From NCBI GenBank assembly GCA_947450645.1, contig CANFWH010000003.1:62001-126000 (forward strand): a DNA stretch of 64,000 nt. The letters are read 5' to 3'. The translations under genes were made by a program, and so were the position numbers. Below the pieces are notes generated by a model, which saw only the letters and a list, made by a program, of their open reading frames with translations, searched no databases and was not told the DNA's origin. Positions 22,533-32,030 of this stretch are shown here, piece after piece. The DNA is from Comamonadaceae bacterium (GTDB lineage Bacteria > Pseudomonadota > Gammaproteobacteria > Burkholderiales > Burkholderiaceae_C). How positions within the stretch are numbered: the first letter of the stretch is position 1; every line of letters starts with the position of its first letter.

Positions 22533-24912
22533 ATAAATCCAAAATGCCCCTTCGCTCCTGCTCACTGCTGGGCTTGGGCGCTGTAGCTGGTGTCGGTGCT
22601 GGAGTAGTAGCCGAGGACGGCAGACTCTGACGATTACCCTCTAGCCCCAAAGTTGTGATGCTGGCATTTTTAGTGTAGTCGTCAAAGAACCACTCACCCC
22701 CACGATTCACAACGCCCTCTGGCGCTTTCAGCTCACTCACGGGTACATCTTTCAAGGCTGTTTGCATAAAACTAATCCAAACGGGCAGACTCAGTCCGCC
22801 CCCTGTTTCGTGATCGCCCAAATTTTTAGGATTGTCGTAACCAATCCACGTCACGGCTGTCACCGTTGGATTAAAGCCTGAAAACCATGCGTCATGCGAG
22901 TCATTGGTCGTGCCCGTCTTGCCATAAATATCATCACGTTTCAATGCGACTCGCGCCTTTGCGGCTGTGCCCGAACGCGTCACTTCTTGCAAAAGCGATG
23001 TCATCACAAATGCATTACGTGCATCGATTACACGCTGAGATTCTTGAATGTCTTTAGGCGGAACTTCAACCAAGGTTTTGCCACGCTCGTCTGTGATTTT
23101 TTGGATTAACCAAGGTGTTGTCAAATAACCGCCATTGGCAAACACCGAATAAGCCGACACCATCTGCATGGGCGTGACAGCACCCGAGCCTAGCGCAAGC
23201 GTGAGATAGGGTGGATTTTTTTCTTCATCAAAACCAAAGCGAGTAATCCATTGCTGCGCATCTTTAACCCCAGTCGCCTGCAAAACCTGAATAGCAACCA
23301 TATTGATAGAGCCAGCCAAAGCGCGTCGCAAAGTGATAGGTCCCTCAAAAGTACCTTCATAATTTTTTGGCTCCCATGCCTGCCCTCCCGTCACACTCGC
23401 ATCAAAAAAGAGAGGTTTGTCATTAATAATGGTTGCAGGTGTAAAGCCTTTTTCTAATGCTGCCGAATAGATAAAGGGTTTAAAGCCAGAGCCTGGTTGT
23501 CGCCATGCTTGCGTGACATGATTGAATTTACTTTTTGCAAAATCAAAACCGCCCACCAAAGCTTGAATACCACCCGTCTTGGGATTCATGGCAACAAATG
23601 CGCCCTCCACTTCTGGCAATTGCGTGATGTCCCATGTTTTTTTAGCGTTTCGAATGACGCGAATCACTGCGCCACGCTTAATCTTAATTTTGGGTGATGC
23701 TTTATCGGATAGCCCAGACTGGGCGGGCTTCAAACCCTCACCCACAATTTCAATCCTCTCACCATTGCTACGCTCCGCCACAATTTTTTTAGCATTGGCC
23801 TCTAACACCACAGCAGCATAAATATCACCGTTATCGGGATGGTCTTGTAGCGCTTCAAGAATATCTTCTGGTAGTTGTTTAGAGTCAGTCGATAAATCTA
23901 CAAACTCTTCGGGTCCACGATACACCTGACGGCGTTCGTAGTCCATGATGCCCGCGCGCAGGGCTTTGTAGGCTGCGACTTGTTGATCGGCTTTGATAGT
24001 GGTGTACACACTCAATCCGCGCGTATAGGATTCTTCGCCATACTGTGCGTAAATCAACTGACGCACCATTTCAGCTACAAATTCCGAAGGCGATTCGGTG
24101 ACCATGCCGCCTTCCTTAATTTGCAAGGGCTCACGTTTAGCAGCTTCCATTTGCGCCTGCGTAATAAAGCCTTGCCCGAGCATACGCTCCAAAATATAAA
24201 GTTGACGCGCACGCGCACGCGCGGGATTATTAATTGGGTTATAAGCGGACGGTGCCTTTGGCAAGCCCGCCAGCATGGCTGCTTGCGCAAGCGTAATGTC
24301 TTTAATTGGTTTACCAAAATACGCTTCCGATGCAGCTGCAAAACCATACGAACGATGACCTAAAAAAATCTGATTCATATAGATTTCAAGGATCTGATCT
24401 TTGGATAAGCCAGCTTCAAGCTTAAAGGTCAAAAGCAATTCGTAAATTTTTCGAGTAAATGTTTTTTCACTACTCAAATAAACATTGCGCGCAACTTGCA
24501 TCGTGATCGTGGACGCGCCTTGGCTTTTAGCGCGCCACAAATTGGCAAGCCCTGCACGCATCACACCAATATAGTCAACACCACCATGTTCGTAAAAGCG
24601 CGCATCTTCAATCGCCAATACGGCATCTTGCATGACCTTGGGCATATCTTTAATGCGCGTCAAATTTCGCCGCTCTTCGCCAAACTCACCAATCAAAGCG
24701 CCCTCTACCGAATAGATGCGCAGTGGTAATTTTGGACGGTAATCGGATAACTCGCTAATGTCAGGCAGGTTCGGATAGGCCACCGCCAAGGCAATACACA
24801 CAAAGAATGCAAGAGCCGCCAAGCCAGAAACAGCAAGGCCTGCAAGGGTAATGGCCATGCGCGGTAGCCAGGCCAGCGCATCATATTTTTCGCGTAATGT
24901 TTGAGGTTCCAT
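22522..24912 (-). CDS. mrcA: Penicillin-binding protein 1A
   Basis: This 796-residue bifunctional peptidoglycan synthase has a cytoplasmic N terminus and one membrane anchor (about residues 20-46). The GT51 glycosyltransferase domain includes catalytic E102 in AIEDARFYEHGG and QGASTITMQVARN. An OB-like insert follows. The transpeptidase domain has nucleophile S475 (SGFK), the SIN motif and KTGTTN. The C-terminal tail is Pro/Thr-rich. It polymerises and cross-links peptidoglycan in the periplasm. It lies one base beyond the trpS stop and converges on cyaY, overlapping it by 11 bp. Confidence 0.96.
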   Translation of the reverse strand: MEPQTLREKYDALAWLPRMAITLAGLAVSGLAALAFFVCIALAVAYPNLPDISELSDYRPKLPLRIYSVEGALIGEFGEERRNLTRIKDMPKVMQDAVLAIEDARFYEHGGVDYIGVMRAGLANLWRAKSQGASTITMQVARNVYLSSEKTFTRKIYELLLTFKLEAGLSKDQILEIYMNQIFLGHRSYGFAAASEAYFGKPIKDITLAQAAMLAGLPKAPSAYNPINNPARARARQLYILERMLGQGFITQAQMEAAKREPLQIKEGGMVTESPSEFVAEMVRQLIYAQYGEESYTRGLSVYTTIKADQQVAAYKALRAGIMDYERRQVYRGPEEFVDLSTDSKQLPEDILEALQDHPDNGDIYAAVVLEANAKKIVAERSNGERIEIVGEGLKPAQSGLSDKASPKIKIKRGAVIRVIRNAKKTWDITQLPEVEGAFVAMNPKTGGIQALVGGFDFAKSKFNHVTQAWRQPGSGFKPFIYSAALEKGFTPATIINDKPLFFDASVTGGQAWEPKNYEGTFEGPITLRRALAGSINMVAIQVLQATGVKDAQQWITRFGFDEEKNPPYLTLALGSGAVTPMQMVSAYSVFANGGYLTTPWLIQKITDERGKTLVEVPPKDIQESQRVIDARNAFVMTSLLQEVTRSGTAAKARVALKRDDIYGKTGTTNDSHDAWFSGFNPTVTAVTWIGYDNPKNLGDHETGGGLSLPVWISFMQTALKDVPVSELKAPEGVVNRGGEWFFDDYTKNASITTLGLEGNRQSLPSSATTPAPTPATAPKPSSEQERRGILDLFRN

Positions 24913-24913
24913 A

Positions 24914-26317
24914 TTAGTAATTCAATCCCATTGCTGTGCGTACATCAACCATTGTTTCTTGCGCGGTGACACGTGCCCGCTTCGTGCCCGCATCCACTAT
25001 GTCGCGCACAATTTTTGGATTCGCCACATACGATGCGGCACGCTCTAGCATGGGTTGCTGCTCTTTCAAAATCGCATCTATCACCGGCTTCTTGCACGTG
25101 AGGCAACCAAACTCGGCGTTCTTGCAGCCGTGCTCTGCCCAGTCTTGCGTGGGTTTATCCGAGTACACCAAGTGGAACTGCCACACGGGGCATTTGTTTG
25201 GGTCGCCTTTGTCTGTGATGCGAACACGAGCAGGATCGGTAGGCATCGTTTTCACTTTCGCCTCAATGCTCTTGGCATCTTCGCGAATTGCAATCGAGTT
25301 GCCATAGCTCTTACTCATTTTTTGTCCGTCAAGGCCTGGCAACTTGCTGGCCTTAGTCAGCAGCACTTGTGGCTCTGGCAAGATAGTTTTACCCGTGCCT
25401 CTGAACCAACCTGTTAAGCGCTCGCGCTCGTCGCTCGTGAGCAGCGGCGTGCTGCCCACAAAGCCCAGTGCGCCTTCCAAGGCTTTGACATCGCCCGTTT
25501 CTTGGAAAATCTTGCGTGATTTTTCTAATCGTTTGGCGGCATCCTTGCCCAACTTCTCCAGCGTCGCGGCCAAGAGCACTTCAAAGTTTGCCTCGCGTCC
25601 ATACAGATGGTTAAAACGCCGCGCAGCTTCGCGCGTCAGCTCCACATGGCTGGCTTGGTCTTCGCCCACGGGTACGTACTTGGCCTTGTAGATCAAGATG
25701 TCGGCGGCTTGCAACAGCGGATAACCCAAAAATCCATACGTGGCTAAATCTTTGTCTTTCAACTTTTCTTGCTGGTCTTTGTAGGTCGGCACACGCTCTA
25801 GCCAACTCAGCGGTGTACCCATGGCAAGTAACGTGAATAGTTCGGCGTGCTCAGGAATTCGACTTTGCAAAAACAGTGTGCATTTATCAGGGTCAATGCC
25901 GCAAGCCAGCCAGTCAATCACCATCTCAAACGCGTGCTTTTCCATCACGTCGCGTGATTCGTAGTGCGTGGTCAGTGCGTGCCAATCGGCCACGAAAAAG
26001 TAGCACTCATGCGTATGCTGCAACTCCACCCAATTTTTAATCGCGCCGTGATAGTGACCTAGATGCAGCGCACCCGTTGGGCGCATGCCAGAGAGAACTC
26101 GCTCTTTGAGCGGGTGCTGCTCCCCAAAAATAATTCCAGTGCGAGGCCATTCTGAATTATTTGATATCGTTTCATTTGTAAAGGCTCGAGTGAGAATACC
26201 CTCTCCTTTCGAAGCCTGAGTATTTGAAGCTACATTTGTCGAAGTTAGGCCTGTGATGATGCCTTTGCCTTTAGCAGCTGTAGTATTTAAAATTTGATCT
26301 TGATTCAACGCTGTCAT
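24914..26317 (-). CDS. trpS: Tryptophanyl-tRNA synthetase with an unusual N-terminal extension
   Basis: The 467-residue class I synthetase charges tRNA-Trp. The catalytic core starts at about residue 72 with RVLSGMRPTGALHLGHYHG (HIGH-like HLGH), and KMSKS is present in GLDGQKMSKSYGNS. The C-terminal CLTCKKPVIDAI segment is typical of the betaproteobacterial form, which is usually about 400 residues. The first 70 residues are therefore extra. They are Thr/Asn/Ser-rich and contain a period of 21 residues: KGKGIIT at 16, KGEGILT at 37, PRTGIIF at 58. No ATG downstream could give a complete core, so the extension is probably translated. It overlaps the site-2 protease gene by 4 bp. Confidence 0.93.
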   Translation of the reverse strand: MTALNQDQILNTTAAKGKGIITGLTSTNVASNTQASKGEGILTRAFTNETISNNSEWPRTGIIFGEQHPLKERVLSGMRPTGALHLGHYHGAIKNWVELQHTHECYFFVADWHALTTHYESRDVMEKHAFEMVIDWLACGIDPDKCTLFLQSRIPEHAELFTLLAMGTPLSWLERVPTYKDQQEKLKDKDLATYGFLGYPLLQAADILIYKAKYVPVGEDQASHVELTREAARRFNHLYGREANFEVLLAATLEKLGKDAAKRLEKSRKIFQETGDVKALEGALGFVGSTPLLTSDERERLTGWFRGTGKTILPEPQVLLTKASKLPGLDGQKMSKSYGNSIAIREDAKSIEAKVKTMPTDPARVRITDKGDPNKCPVWQFHLVYSDKPTQDWAEHGCKNAEFGCLTCKKPVIDAILKEQQPMLERAASYVANPKIVRDIVDAGTKRARVTAQETMVDVRTAMGLNY

Positions 26318-26982
26318 TTTGCGAAATACCTTAATGGTGAGAGCACCAGCTCCAAAAAGTCATACGTCAAACCCATCATGGGTGACATCCAAATCGTATT
26401 GATGACGCCAGCAATCACCAGCCCCATCACAATAAAAAATCCCCAAGGCTCTACGCGTGACACTTGGTACGAATACGGATAGGGCAAGAGCCCCACCAAA
26501 ATGCGACCACCATCTAGCGGCGGCAGCGGGAAGAGGTTGAACGCAAACATAACGGCGTTAGCCAGCACGCCGCCCTTGCACATCGCAATGAAAAACTTAT
26601 CGTCTAAACCCATGATCACCAGCACATACAGAAGCGCACCCCACAGCACCGCTTGCACAAGGTTAGACGCAGGTCCCGCCAGCGCCACCCAGACCATATC
26701 GCGCTTGGGGTTGTGGAGGCGGCCAAAGTTGACGGGCACTGGTTTGGCATAACCAAACAAGAACGCGCCACTCGTTGCAAAGTAAAGCAAAAGCGGCATC
26801 GCAATCGTGCCCATCGGGTCGATGTGTTTGAGCGGATTCATTGTCACCCGCCCCAGCACATAAGCGGTGTTGTCACCTAAGCGGAGTGCCGCGTAACCAT
26901 GTGCCGCTTCGTGCAGCGTAATCGCCAAAAGCACAGGCAATGCATAAACCAAAATGGTTTGAATCGTGTTTGCAAAATCCAT
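26314..26982 (-). CDS. Site-2 protease family (M50) membrane metalloprotease
   Basis: A 222-residue minimal M50 protease with about five membrane segments. The zinc-binding HEAAH motif is at about residue 24 (ITLHEAAHGYAALRLGD), and the second-ligand region reads FNLFPLPPLDGGRI. It lacks PDZ domains, unlike RseP. It probably cleaves membrane proteins within the bilayer; the substrate is unknown. It overlaps trpS by 4 bp and starts 4 bp after the PHP-gene stop, a gene order shared with many Burkholderiales. Confidence 0.93.
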   Translation of the reverse strand: MDFANTIQTILVYALPVLLAITLHEAAHGYAALRLGDNTAYVLGRVTMNPLKHIDPMGTIAMPLLLYFATSGAFLFGYAKPVPVNFGRLHNPKRDMVWVALAGPASNLVQAVLWGALLYVLVIMGLDDKFFIAMCKGGVLANAVMFAFNLFPLPPLDGGRILVGLLPYPYSYQVSRVEPWGFFIVMGLVIAGVINTIWMSPMMGLTYDFLELVLSPLRYFAK

Positions 26983-26986
26983 AAAA

Positions 26987-27847
26987 TTATTCGATCCGAT
27001 CTTCTAACAGTTCCCACACAGGTTGTAGCGAGCCCACCAAATCTGGCAGCGTCCCAAGGTCAATACGACTCTCATCGGGCGAATGAAAATCGCTGCCCTT
27101 TGAAGCCGCCAACTTAAACTCTTTGGCCATATCCGCGTAGATCACATATTCAGCTTCGCTGTGACTGCCTGTGACCACTTCCACACCGCGTCCACCAAAA
27201 TTTTTGAAATCGGTAAACAGTGCGTACTCTTCGTTCGAGCTAAAACCATAACGCCCCGGATGCGCAATCACCGCTTCACCGCCCGCTTCAACAATCCACG
27301 TGACGGCATCTTTTAGCTTCGCCCAGCGATGCGGCACAAAACCCGGCTTGCCTTCAGTTAGATATTTTCGAAAGACCGAGTTGGTATCTGGACACACGCC
27401 GCTAGATACCAAATGCCGTGCAAAGTGCGAGCGCGAAATAAGATCTGGATTCCCTACATATTTAAGAGCGCCGTCGAACGCACCTTTGATGCCGACTTTG
27501 GCGAGTCCGTCCGACATCTCGTGCGCCCGCTCTAAGCGGCCACCCCTGACGGAAGCCAAGCCAGCTATGAGCTCTGGGTTCGTCTCATCAAAACCAAGGC
27601 CTACGATATGCACCGTTTTATCGGCAAACGTCACGGAAATTTCCACGCCCGTGAGGTACTTCATACCATTCGCTTTGGCAGCAGCACGAGCCCGCGCAAT
27701 ACCACCTAACTCGTCGTGATCGGTCAGCGCCCACAGCTCCACGCCGTTTTTGGCAGCACGCTCGGCAACCGCTTCGGGAGTCAGCGTGCCATCAGACACC
27801 ACAGAGTGGCAGTGCAGGTCGGCATTGATTAAATTGGCTGCTTTCAT
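26987..27847 (-). CDS. PHP domain phosphoesterase (RNase AM/YciV-like)
   Basis: The 286-residue protein shows the PHP metal sites: [12 protein letters not shown] near the N terminus, [10 protein letters not shown], the GVEISV glutamate, [10 protein letters not shown], and GSDFHSPDE near the C terminus. Relatives hydrolyse 3',5'-nucleoside bisphosphates and trim 5' ends of small RNAs. The full set of His/Asp/Glu ligands is present, so it should be active. It overlaps miaB by 4 bp (ATGA). The yciO/Sua5-type gene often found next to it is absent here. Confidence 0.92.
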   Translation of the reverse strand: MKAANLINADLHCHSVVSDGTLTPEAVAERAAKNGVELWALTDHDELGGIARARAAAKANGMKYLTGVEISVTFADKTVHIVGLGFDETNPELIAGLASVRGGRLERAHEMSDGLAKVGIKGAFDGALKYVGNPDLISRSHFARHLVSSGVCPDTNSVFRKYLTEGKPGFVPHRWAKLKDAVTWIVEAGGEAVIAHPGRYGFSSNEEYALFTDFKNFGGRGVEVVTGSHSEAEYVIYADMAKEFKLAASKGSDFHSPDESRIDLGTLPDLVGSLQPVWELLEDRIE

Positions 27848-29241
27848 GCCGTGACCTCTTCGGCAATCACGCTCTCGTTTGTGACAATCTCGCCTTTAAA
27901 CGAGTACGCCTTCGCAACCGTAATCGTCACATCGACGAGTTGCCCAATCAAGCGCGGATTACCGACAAAACTCACCAAACGATTGCATTCAGTTCGCCCC
28001 ATTAATTGACCTTCCGATTTATTGGCGACGTTCTCCACCAACACGCGCTGCACCGTACCCAGCTTGCTCTCGGCGATCTTTTGCGCATTCGCTTCAATGG
28101 TGGCTTGCAGATGTTGCAGGCGTTTGAGCTTGACTTCGTGCGGCGTGTCGTCTTGCAAATTAGCCGCAGGTGTGCCGGGGCGTGGGCTAAAGATAAAGCT
28201 AAAACTGTTATCAAAACCAATTTCGTTAATCAGTTCCATCAGTTTGTCGAAATCCGCATCCGTCTCGCCTGGGAAGCCCACGATGAAGTCGCTGGATATC
28301 GAAATATCGGGACGAATCGCACGCAATTTGCGAATCGTGCTTTTGAACTGAATGACGGAGTAGCCGCGCTTCATTGCCATCAAAATGCGATCCGAGCCGT
28401 GCTGCACAGGCAAGTGCAAGTGATTGACCAGCTTGGGGTTGCGAGCGTAACAGTCAATCAAGCGCTGACCAAATTCGTTGGGGTGGCTGGTGGTGTAGCG
28501 GATGCGCTTGATCGCGTCCATTTCGCCAATGCGGTCTAGGAGATAAGCGAAATCGACAATCTCGCTGGTCTCGTCATCTTTGACTAAATGTCCACGGTAG
28601 CCGTTGACGTTTTGCCCGAGCAAATTCACTTCGATCACGCCCTGCTTTGTCAGGTGCGTAATTTCTGCCATCACGTCATCAAATGGACGGCTCACCTCTT
28701 CGCCGCGCGTGTAGGGCACGACACAGTACGAGCAGTATTTCGAGCAACCTTCCATGATGGAAACAAAGGCGGAAGCCCCATCCACACGGGCAGGCGGCAA
28801 GTGATCAAACTTTTCAATCTCTGGGAACGTGATATCGACTTGCGGCTTATTTTTGGCTTTACGTGCGTGGAGCAGTTCAGGCAAGCGATGCAAGGTCTGC
28901 GGGCCAAACACCACATCGACATAAGGCGCACGGGCGATGATGGCCGCGCCCTCTTGGCTGGCGACGCAGCCGCCCACACCAATTTGCACGCCTTTGGCTT
29001 TGAGATGCTTGACGCGCCCCAAATCGCTAAATACTTTCTCCTGCGCTTTTTCGCGAACCGAGCAAGTGTTAAACAAAATGAGGTCGGCCTCATCAACGTT
29101 ATCGGTTTTGGTGTAACCCTCGGCGCCGTGCATCACGTCCACCATCTTGTCCGAGTCGTACTCGTTCATTTGGCAGCCGAAGGTTTTGATGAAGACTTTT
29201 TTAGAAGAAGTCGCGGGAGAGAGAAATTCAGTTGTGGTCAC
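27844..29241 (-). CDS. miaB: tRNA-2-methylthio-N6-dimethylallyladenosine synthase
   Basis: About 465 residues with the three methylthiotransferase domains. The N-terminal UPF0004 domain begins [19 protein letters not shown] and holds three cluster cysteines; the radical SAM motif is CSKYCSYC, followed by PYTRGEE; and a C-terminal TRAM domain ends the protein. It methylthiolates i6A37 of tRNAs. No ATG lies before the core. I place the start at GTG 29241, which gives a normal length; a TTG at 29310 would overlap xerD by 29 bp. The usual downstream phoH/ybeY genes are missing, and the PHP gene follows instead. Confidence 0.93.
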   Translation of the reverse strand: MTTTEFLSPATSSKKVFIKTFGCQMNEYDSDKMVDVMHGAEGYTKTDNVDEADLILFNTCSVREKAQEKVFSDLGRVKHLKAKGVQIGVGGCVASQEGAAIIARAPYVDVVFGPQTLHRLPELLHARKAKNKPQVDITFPEIEKFDHLPPARVDGASAFVSIMEGCSKYCSYCVVPYTRGEEVSRPFDDVMAEITHLTKQGVIEVNLLGQNVNGYRGHLVKDDETSEIVDFAYLLDRIGEMDAIKRIRYTTSHPNEFGQRLIDCYARNPKLVNHLHLPVQHGSDRILMAMKRGYSVIQFKSTIRKLRAIRPDISISSDFIVGFPGETDADFDKLMELINEIGFDNSFSFIFSPRPGTPAANLQDDTPHEVKLKRLQHLQATIEANAQKIAESKLGTVQRVLVENVANKSEGQLMGRTECNRLVSFVGNPRLIGQLVDVTITVAKAYSFKGEIVTNESVIAEEVTA

Positions 29242-29281
29242 GGGTTTGCCTATCAGTGCATGCGTGTTGAGGAAGTCTTGA

Positions 29282-30175
29282 TTATCCCCGAGGATGGTGC
29301 GCTGCAACAATAGCCTTCAACCGCTCCCTCGCCACATGCGTATAAATCGTCGTGGTCGTAATGTCGGCGTGGCCTAAGAGCAATTGCACCGCTCGCAAAT
29401 CCGCGCCGTGATTGAGCAAGTGCGTGGCAAACGCATGGCGCAAGGTGTGCGGTGACAACGGGGACGTGATTTGGGCTTGCAGCGCATGTTTTTTGATGAT
29501 GTGCCAAAAGCCTTCGCGTGTCATGCTACTGCCGCGGGTTGTCACAAACAAATCGTCGGTAAGTTGTCCGTTCAAAATGTCTGCCCGTGCTTCTTTTAAA
29601 TAGCGCTCAATCCACTGGGCAGCAACCTGTCCAAATGGCACGACGCGCTCTTTGCTGCCTTTACCTGTCACGCGCAGGGCGTTGTCGTTCATGCTGACAT
29701 AAAACGTCTTCAGACTCACCAGCTCACTGACCCGCAAGCCGCAGGCATAAAGGAGTTCTAGCATGGCACGGTCGCGCAGGCCAAGCGGCGTATCGATGTT
29801 GGGCGCATTCAAAAGCGATTCGACTTGCGCCTCTGAAAGCGTCTTGATGGCGCGCTGCAAGGCTTTGGCGCTAACGAGTTTGAACGTAGGGTCTTGCGCT
29901 ATATGGCGCTCACGCACTGCCCATCTAAAAAATCGTTTGAACGCAGCTTGGCGGCGATTAGCTGTGCTGCTTTTTGTAGCCTTGTGCTTAGCGGCAAAGT
30001 AGCCGTCAATGTCGGTTTGCGTTGCGACGTCTAGGCTACGCCCTTGCTGAGTCAGCCATGCGGCAAAGAGCTTCAAATCACGCCGATAGGCTTCTAACGT
30101 ATTTTTCGCAAGCCCCTCTTCTAGCCAAAGTGCATCAATGAAGCTATCGACAAGTGCTGGAGCGGCAACGGACAT
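29282..30175 (-). CDS. xerD: Site-specific tyrosine recombinase XerD
   Basis: The 297-residue recombinase has the N-terminal SAM-like core-binding domain and the catalytic set R148 (ACGLRVSEL), K172 (TGKGSKER), H243 and R246 ([14 protein letters not shown]), H269 ([15 protein letters not shown]) and Y278. The 297-residue length and wording match XerD, which with XerC resolves chromosome dimers at dif. Its ATG overlaps the stop of the upstream Bug gene (TAATG). No dif-like site was recognised in the window. Confidence 0.95.
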   Translation of the reverse strand: MSVAAPALVDSFIDALWLEEGLAKNTLEAYRRDLKLFAAWLTQQGRSLDVATQTDIDGYFAAKHKATKSSTANRRQAAFKRFFRWAVRERHIAQDPTFKLVSAKALQRAIKTLSEAQVESLLNAPNIDTPLGLRDRAMLELLYACGLRVSELVSLKTFYVSMNDNALRVTGKGSKERVVPFGQVAAQWIERYLKEARADILNGQLTDDLFVTTRGSSMTREGFWHIIKKHALQAQITSPLSPHTLRHAFATHLLNHGADLRAVQLLLGHADITTTTIYTHVARERLKAIVAAHHPRG

Positions 30176-31161
30176 TAGTCCAATTTCAGCTTCGCCGAAA
30201 CCACCACCTTTTTGTAGACTTCGAATTCAGCCTTGATTTGTGCGGCAAATTGCTCAGAACTATTCGCGATGATGAGCGAGCCCGTGTCTTCAATTTTCTT
30301 TTTGATAATTGGATCTTCGACTGCTTTTTTCACGCCCGCGTTAATTTTGTCCACGACTTCTTTGGGTAGGTTTTTAGGTCCGTAGATGCCGTAGTAAGCC
30401 ATGCGGTTGACGGGCTCTAGACCCACTTCTTTAAACGTTGGCACATTTGGTAACACCGCCAAGCGCGTCGGTGCAGCTACCACGATCGCAATCAGTTTGC
30501 CTTCTTTAATAAATGGCAACGCCGATGGCAAATTATCAAAAATAATCGCCACTTGGCCGCCTACCGTGTCACGTAACGCAGGGCCCGCACCCGAGTACGG
30601 GATATGCGTAATGAAAACGCCTGCCATGCTTTTGTAGAGTTCGGTCTGCAAGTGACCAATGCCACCGACGCCCGATGTGGCATACGAGTATTTACCAGGA
30701 TTTTTTTTCAGTTGCGCAACAAAGCCTTTGTAATCACACGCCGTGCCCTTAGGCAAATCGTTGCAGAAGCTAGGATGCACCGCAATCACATTAGGTGTCG
30801 CCGCAATGTTAACGATAGGCGTGAAATCGGTAAGAGGGTTATAGGGCGTCTTGGGGTTGATGGCGGGATTAGCAGCCGTAGTTGAAACCGTTGCCACACC
30901 CAAGTTGTAACCATCAGGCAACGCACGCGATGTTTCAGCAGCACCCACCACGCCGCCGCCGCCGACCTTATTAATCACAACAACAGGTTGACCTAAGAGC
31001 CTACCCAGCGGTTCAGCAATCACGCGCCCCACAATGTCCGTGGTGCCGCCAGGTGCAAACGGAACAATAAGGCTGATGGGTTTACTCGGATAGTTCTGAG
31101 CAGCCGCAAACGTAGACATCAGCGCCAACACCCAGGCTAAACTAAATTTAATTTTGTTCAT
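30175..31161 (-). CDS. Bug-type (TctC family) periplasmic solute-binding protein
   Basis: The 328-residue precursor has a signal peptide ending AAA (about residue 21), followed by [44 protein letters not shown] and the [27 protein letters not shown] segment, all typical of Bug proteins. It has no catabolic or TctA/B neighbours: it sits directly upstream of xerD and downstream of a spermidine-synthase-like gene. It is therefore an orphan binding protein whose ligand cannot be guessed from context. Translation is probably coupled to xerD by the TAATG overlap. Confidence 0.92.
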   Translation of the reverse strand: MNKIKFSLAWVLALMSTFAAAQNYPSKPISLIVPFAPGGTTDIVGRVIAEPLGRLLGQPVVVINKVGGGGVVGAAETSRALPDGYNLGVATVSTTAANPAINPKTPYNPLTDFTPIVNIAATPNVIAVHPSFCNDLPKGTACDYKGFVAQLKKNPGKYSYATSGVGGIGHLQTELYKSMAGVFITHIPYSGAGPALRDTVGGQVAIIFDNLPSALPFIKEGKLIAIVVAAPTRLAVLPNVPTFKEVGLEPVNRMAYYGIYGPKNLPKEVVDKINAGVKKAVEDPIIKKKIEDTGSLIIANSSEQFAAQIKAEFEVYKKVVVSAKLKLD

Positions 31162-31179
31162 AGCTTGATTCTAGATCAG

Positions 31180-31938
31180 CTACGTAATCGCAGGGCTAAG
31201 TAGTTTCAACCATTTTTTTGCCGGTAAATTCCCGTCTGCCCAGCGCGATTCAATGGCCTCAGCACGTTGCACAAGCACGTCACGCGGCGCATCCGGCTTT
31301 GTCCGAAACGCCATTACGACCGTATTGCCTTCGCGTGTGGGTTTAAAAGCCCAAACACAATCAGCGCCAAACACCTCTTTGATTTTTTCTACGCTGGCTT
31401 TGTAGCTGCTATCGCGGCCAAATAGATTAACGGTCATCGCACCATCGTCAGTCAACACGGCGCGGCAGTCGGCATAAAATTTTGCGCTATCCATAACGGG
31501 AGCTGCAGCTTCGTGATCGTAGAGGTCAACAGCCAGCGCGTCCACTGCGCCAAGCCAACGTACGGATTTGATTTCTTTGGCGGCATCAGCTAGCACCACC
31601 TCAAGCCGATTGTTATCAGGCGGCAGCTTAAACCACTGCCGACACATACTGATTACTTTTGGATTAATTTCTATGGTCGCCGTCCGCATGCCCAGAATTT
31701 TGTAGCAGCATTTGGTGATTGCAGCGCTGCCAAGACCTAGCTGCATAGCTTGCCGCCCCTGTACAGATGTGCCTGGCACAAAGAGCAACCAAGCCATCAT
31801 GCGCTGCACATATTCCAGCTCAATTTTGAACGGCGTTTTGATTGTCATCGTACCTTGCACCCAAGGCGTATCGAGGTGAAGGCAACGCACGCCATCCCAC
31901 TCGCTCAAACTGACATTGGGTAATTTTTTGTCTAGCAT
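31180..31938 (-). CDS. Spermidine synthase-like methyltransferase-fold protein
   Basis: About 252 residues with the Rossmann-like fold of the spermidine synthase/SpeE-like family: MQLGLGSAAITKCCYKIL (cofactor loop), TIEINPKVISMCRQWF with the acidic residue after the second strand, VVLADAAKEI, and DALAVDLYDHEAA (Asp of the active-site loop). Most such short bacterial proteins lack proof of aminopropyl transfer. I start at ATG 31938; a GTG at 31968 would add ten residues. It is divergent from the Cds6-like pair. No polyamine genes are nearby. Confidence 0.82.
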   Translation of the reverse strand: MLDKKLPNVSLSEWDGVRCLHLDTPWVQGTMTIKTPFKIELEYVQRMMAWLLFVPGTSVQGRQAMQLGLGSAAITKCCYKILGMRTATIEINPKVISMCRQWFKLPPDNNRLEVVLADAAKEIKSVRWLGAVDALAVDLYDHEAAAPVMDSAKFYADCRAVLTDDGAMTVNLFGRDSSYKASVEKIKEVFGADCVWAFKPTREGNTVVMAFRTKPDAPRDVLVQRAEAIESRWADGNLPAKKWLKLLSPAIT

Positions 31939-31978
31939 TTTTATCGTAGGCCTATCCAGTTTTTGCACACTAAAAGTC

Positions 31979-31984
31979 TATAAT
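31979..31984 (+). promoter_or_regulatory. -10 element candidate for the Cds6-like gene pair
   Basis: A perfect TATAAT lies 46 bp before the ATG at 32031. No good -35 is found at 16-18 bp (CCAGTT-like); a TTGCAC at 31963 is only 10 bp away, so this is a weak or activator-dependent promoter candidate. Confidence 0.35.
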
Positions 31985-32030
31985 CGCGGGGTCTAAATTT
32001 TGTATACACGACTGTTCCACGCCTACCTAT

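Noticed and set aside
28588-29313. Long open frames on the plus strand opposite miaB (also 28006-28539).
   Set aside because: They lie entirely antisense to a well-supported gene, have no recognisable domain and show His/Arg-rich composition typical of shadow frames.
31963-31984. TTGCAC followed by TATAAT as a full promoter for the Cds6-like genes.
   Set aside because: The spacing is only 10 bp, too short for a sigma70 promoter; only the -10 was kept as a weak candidate.
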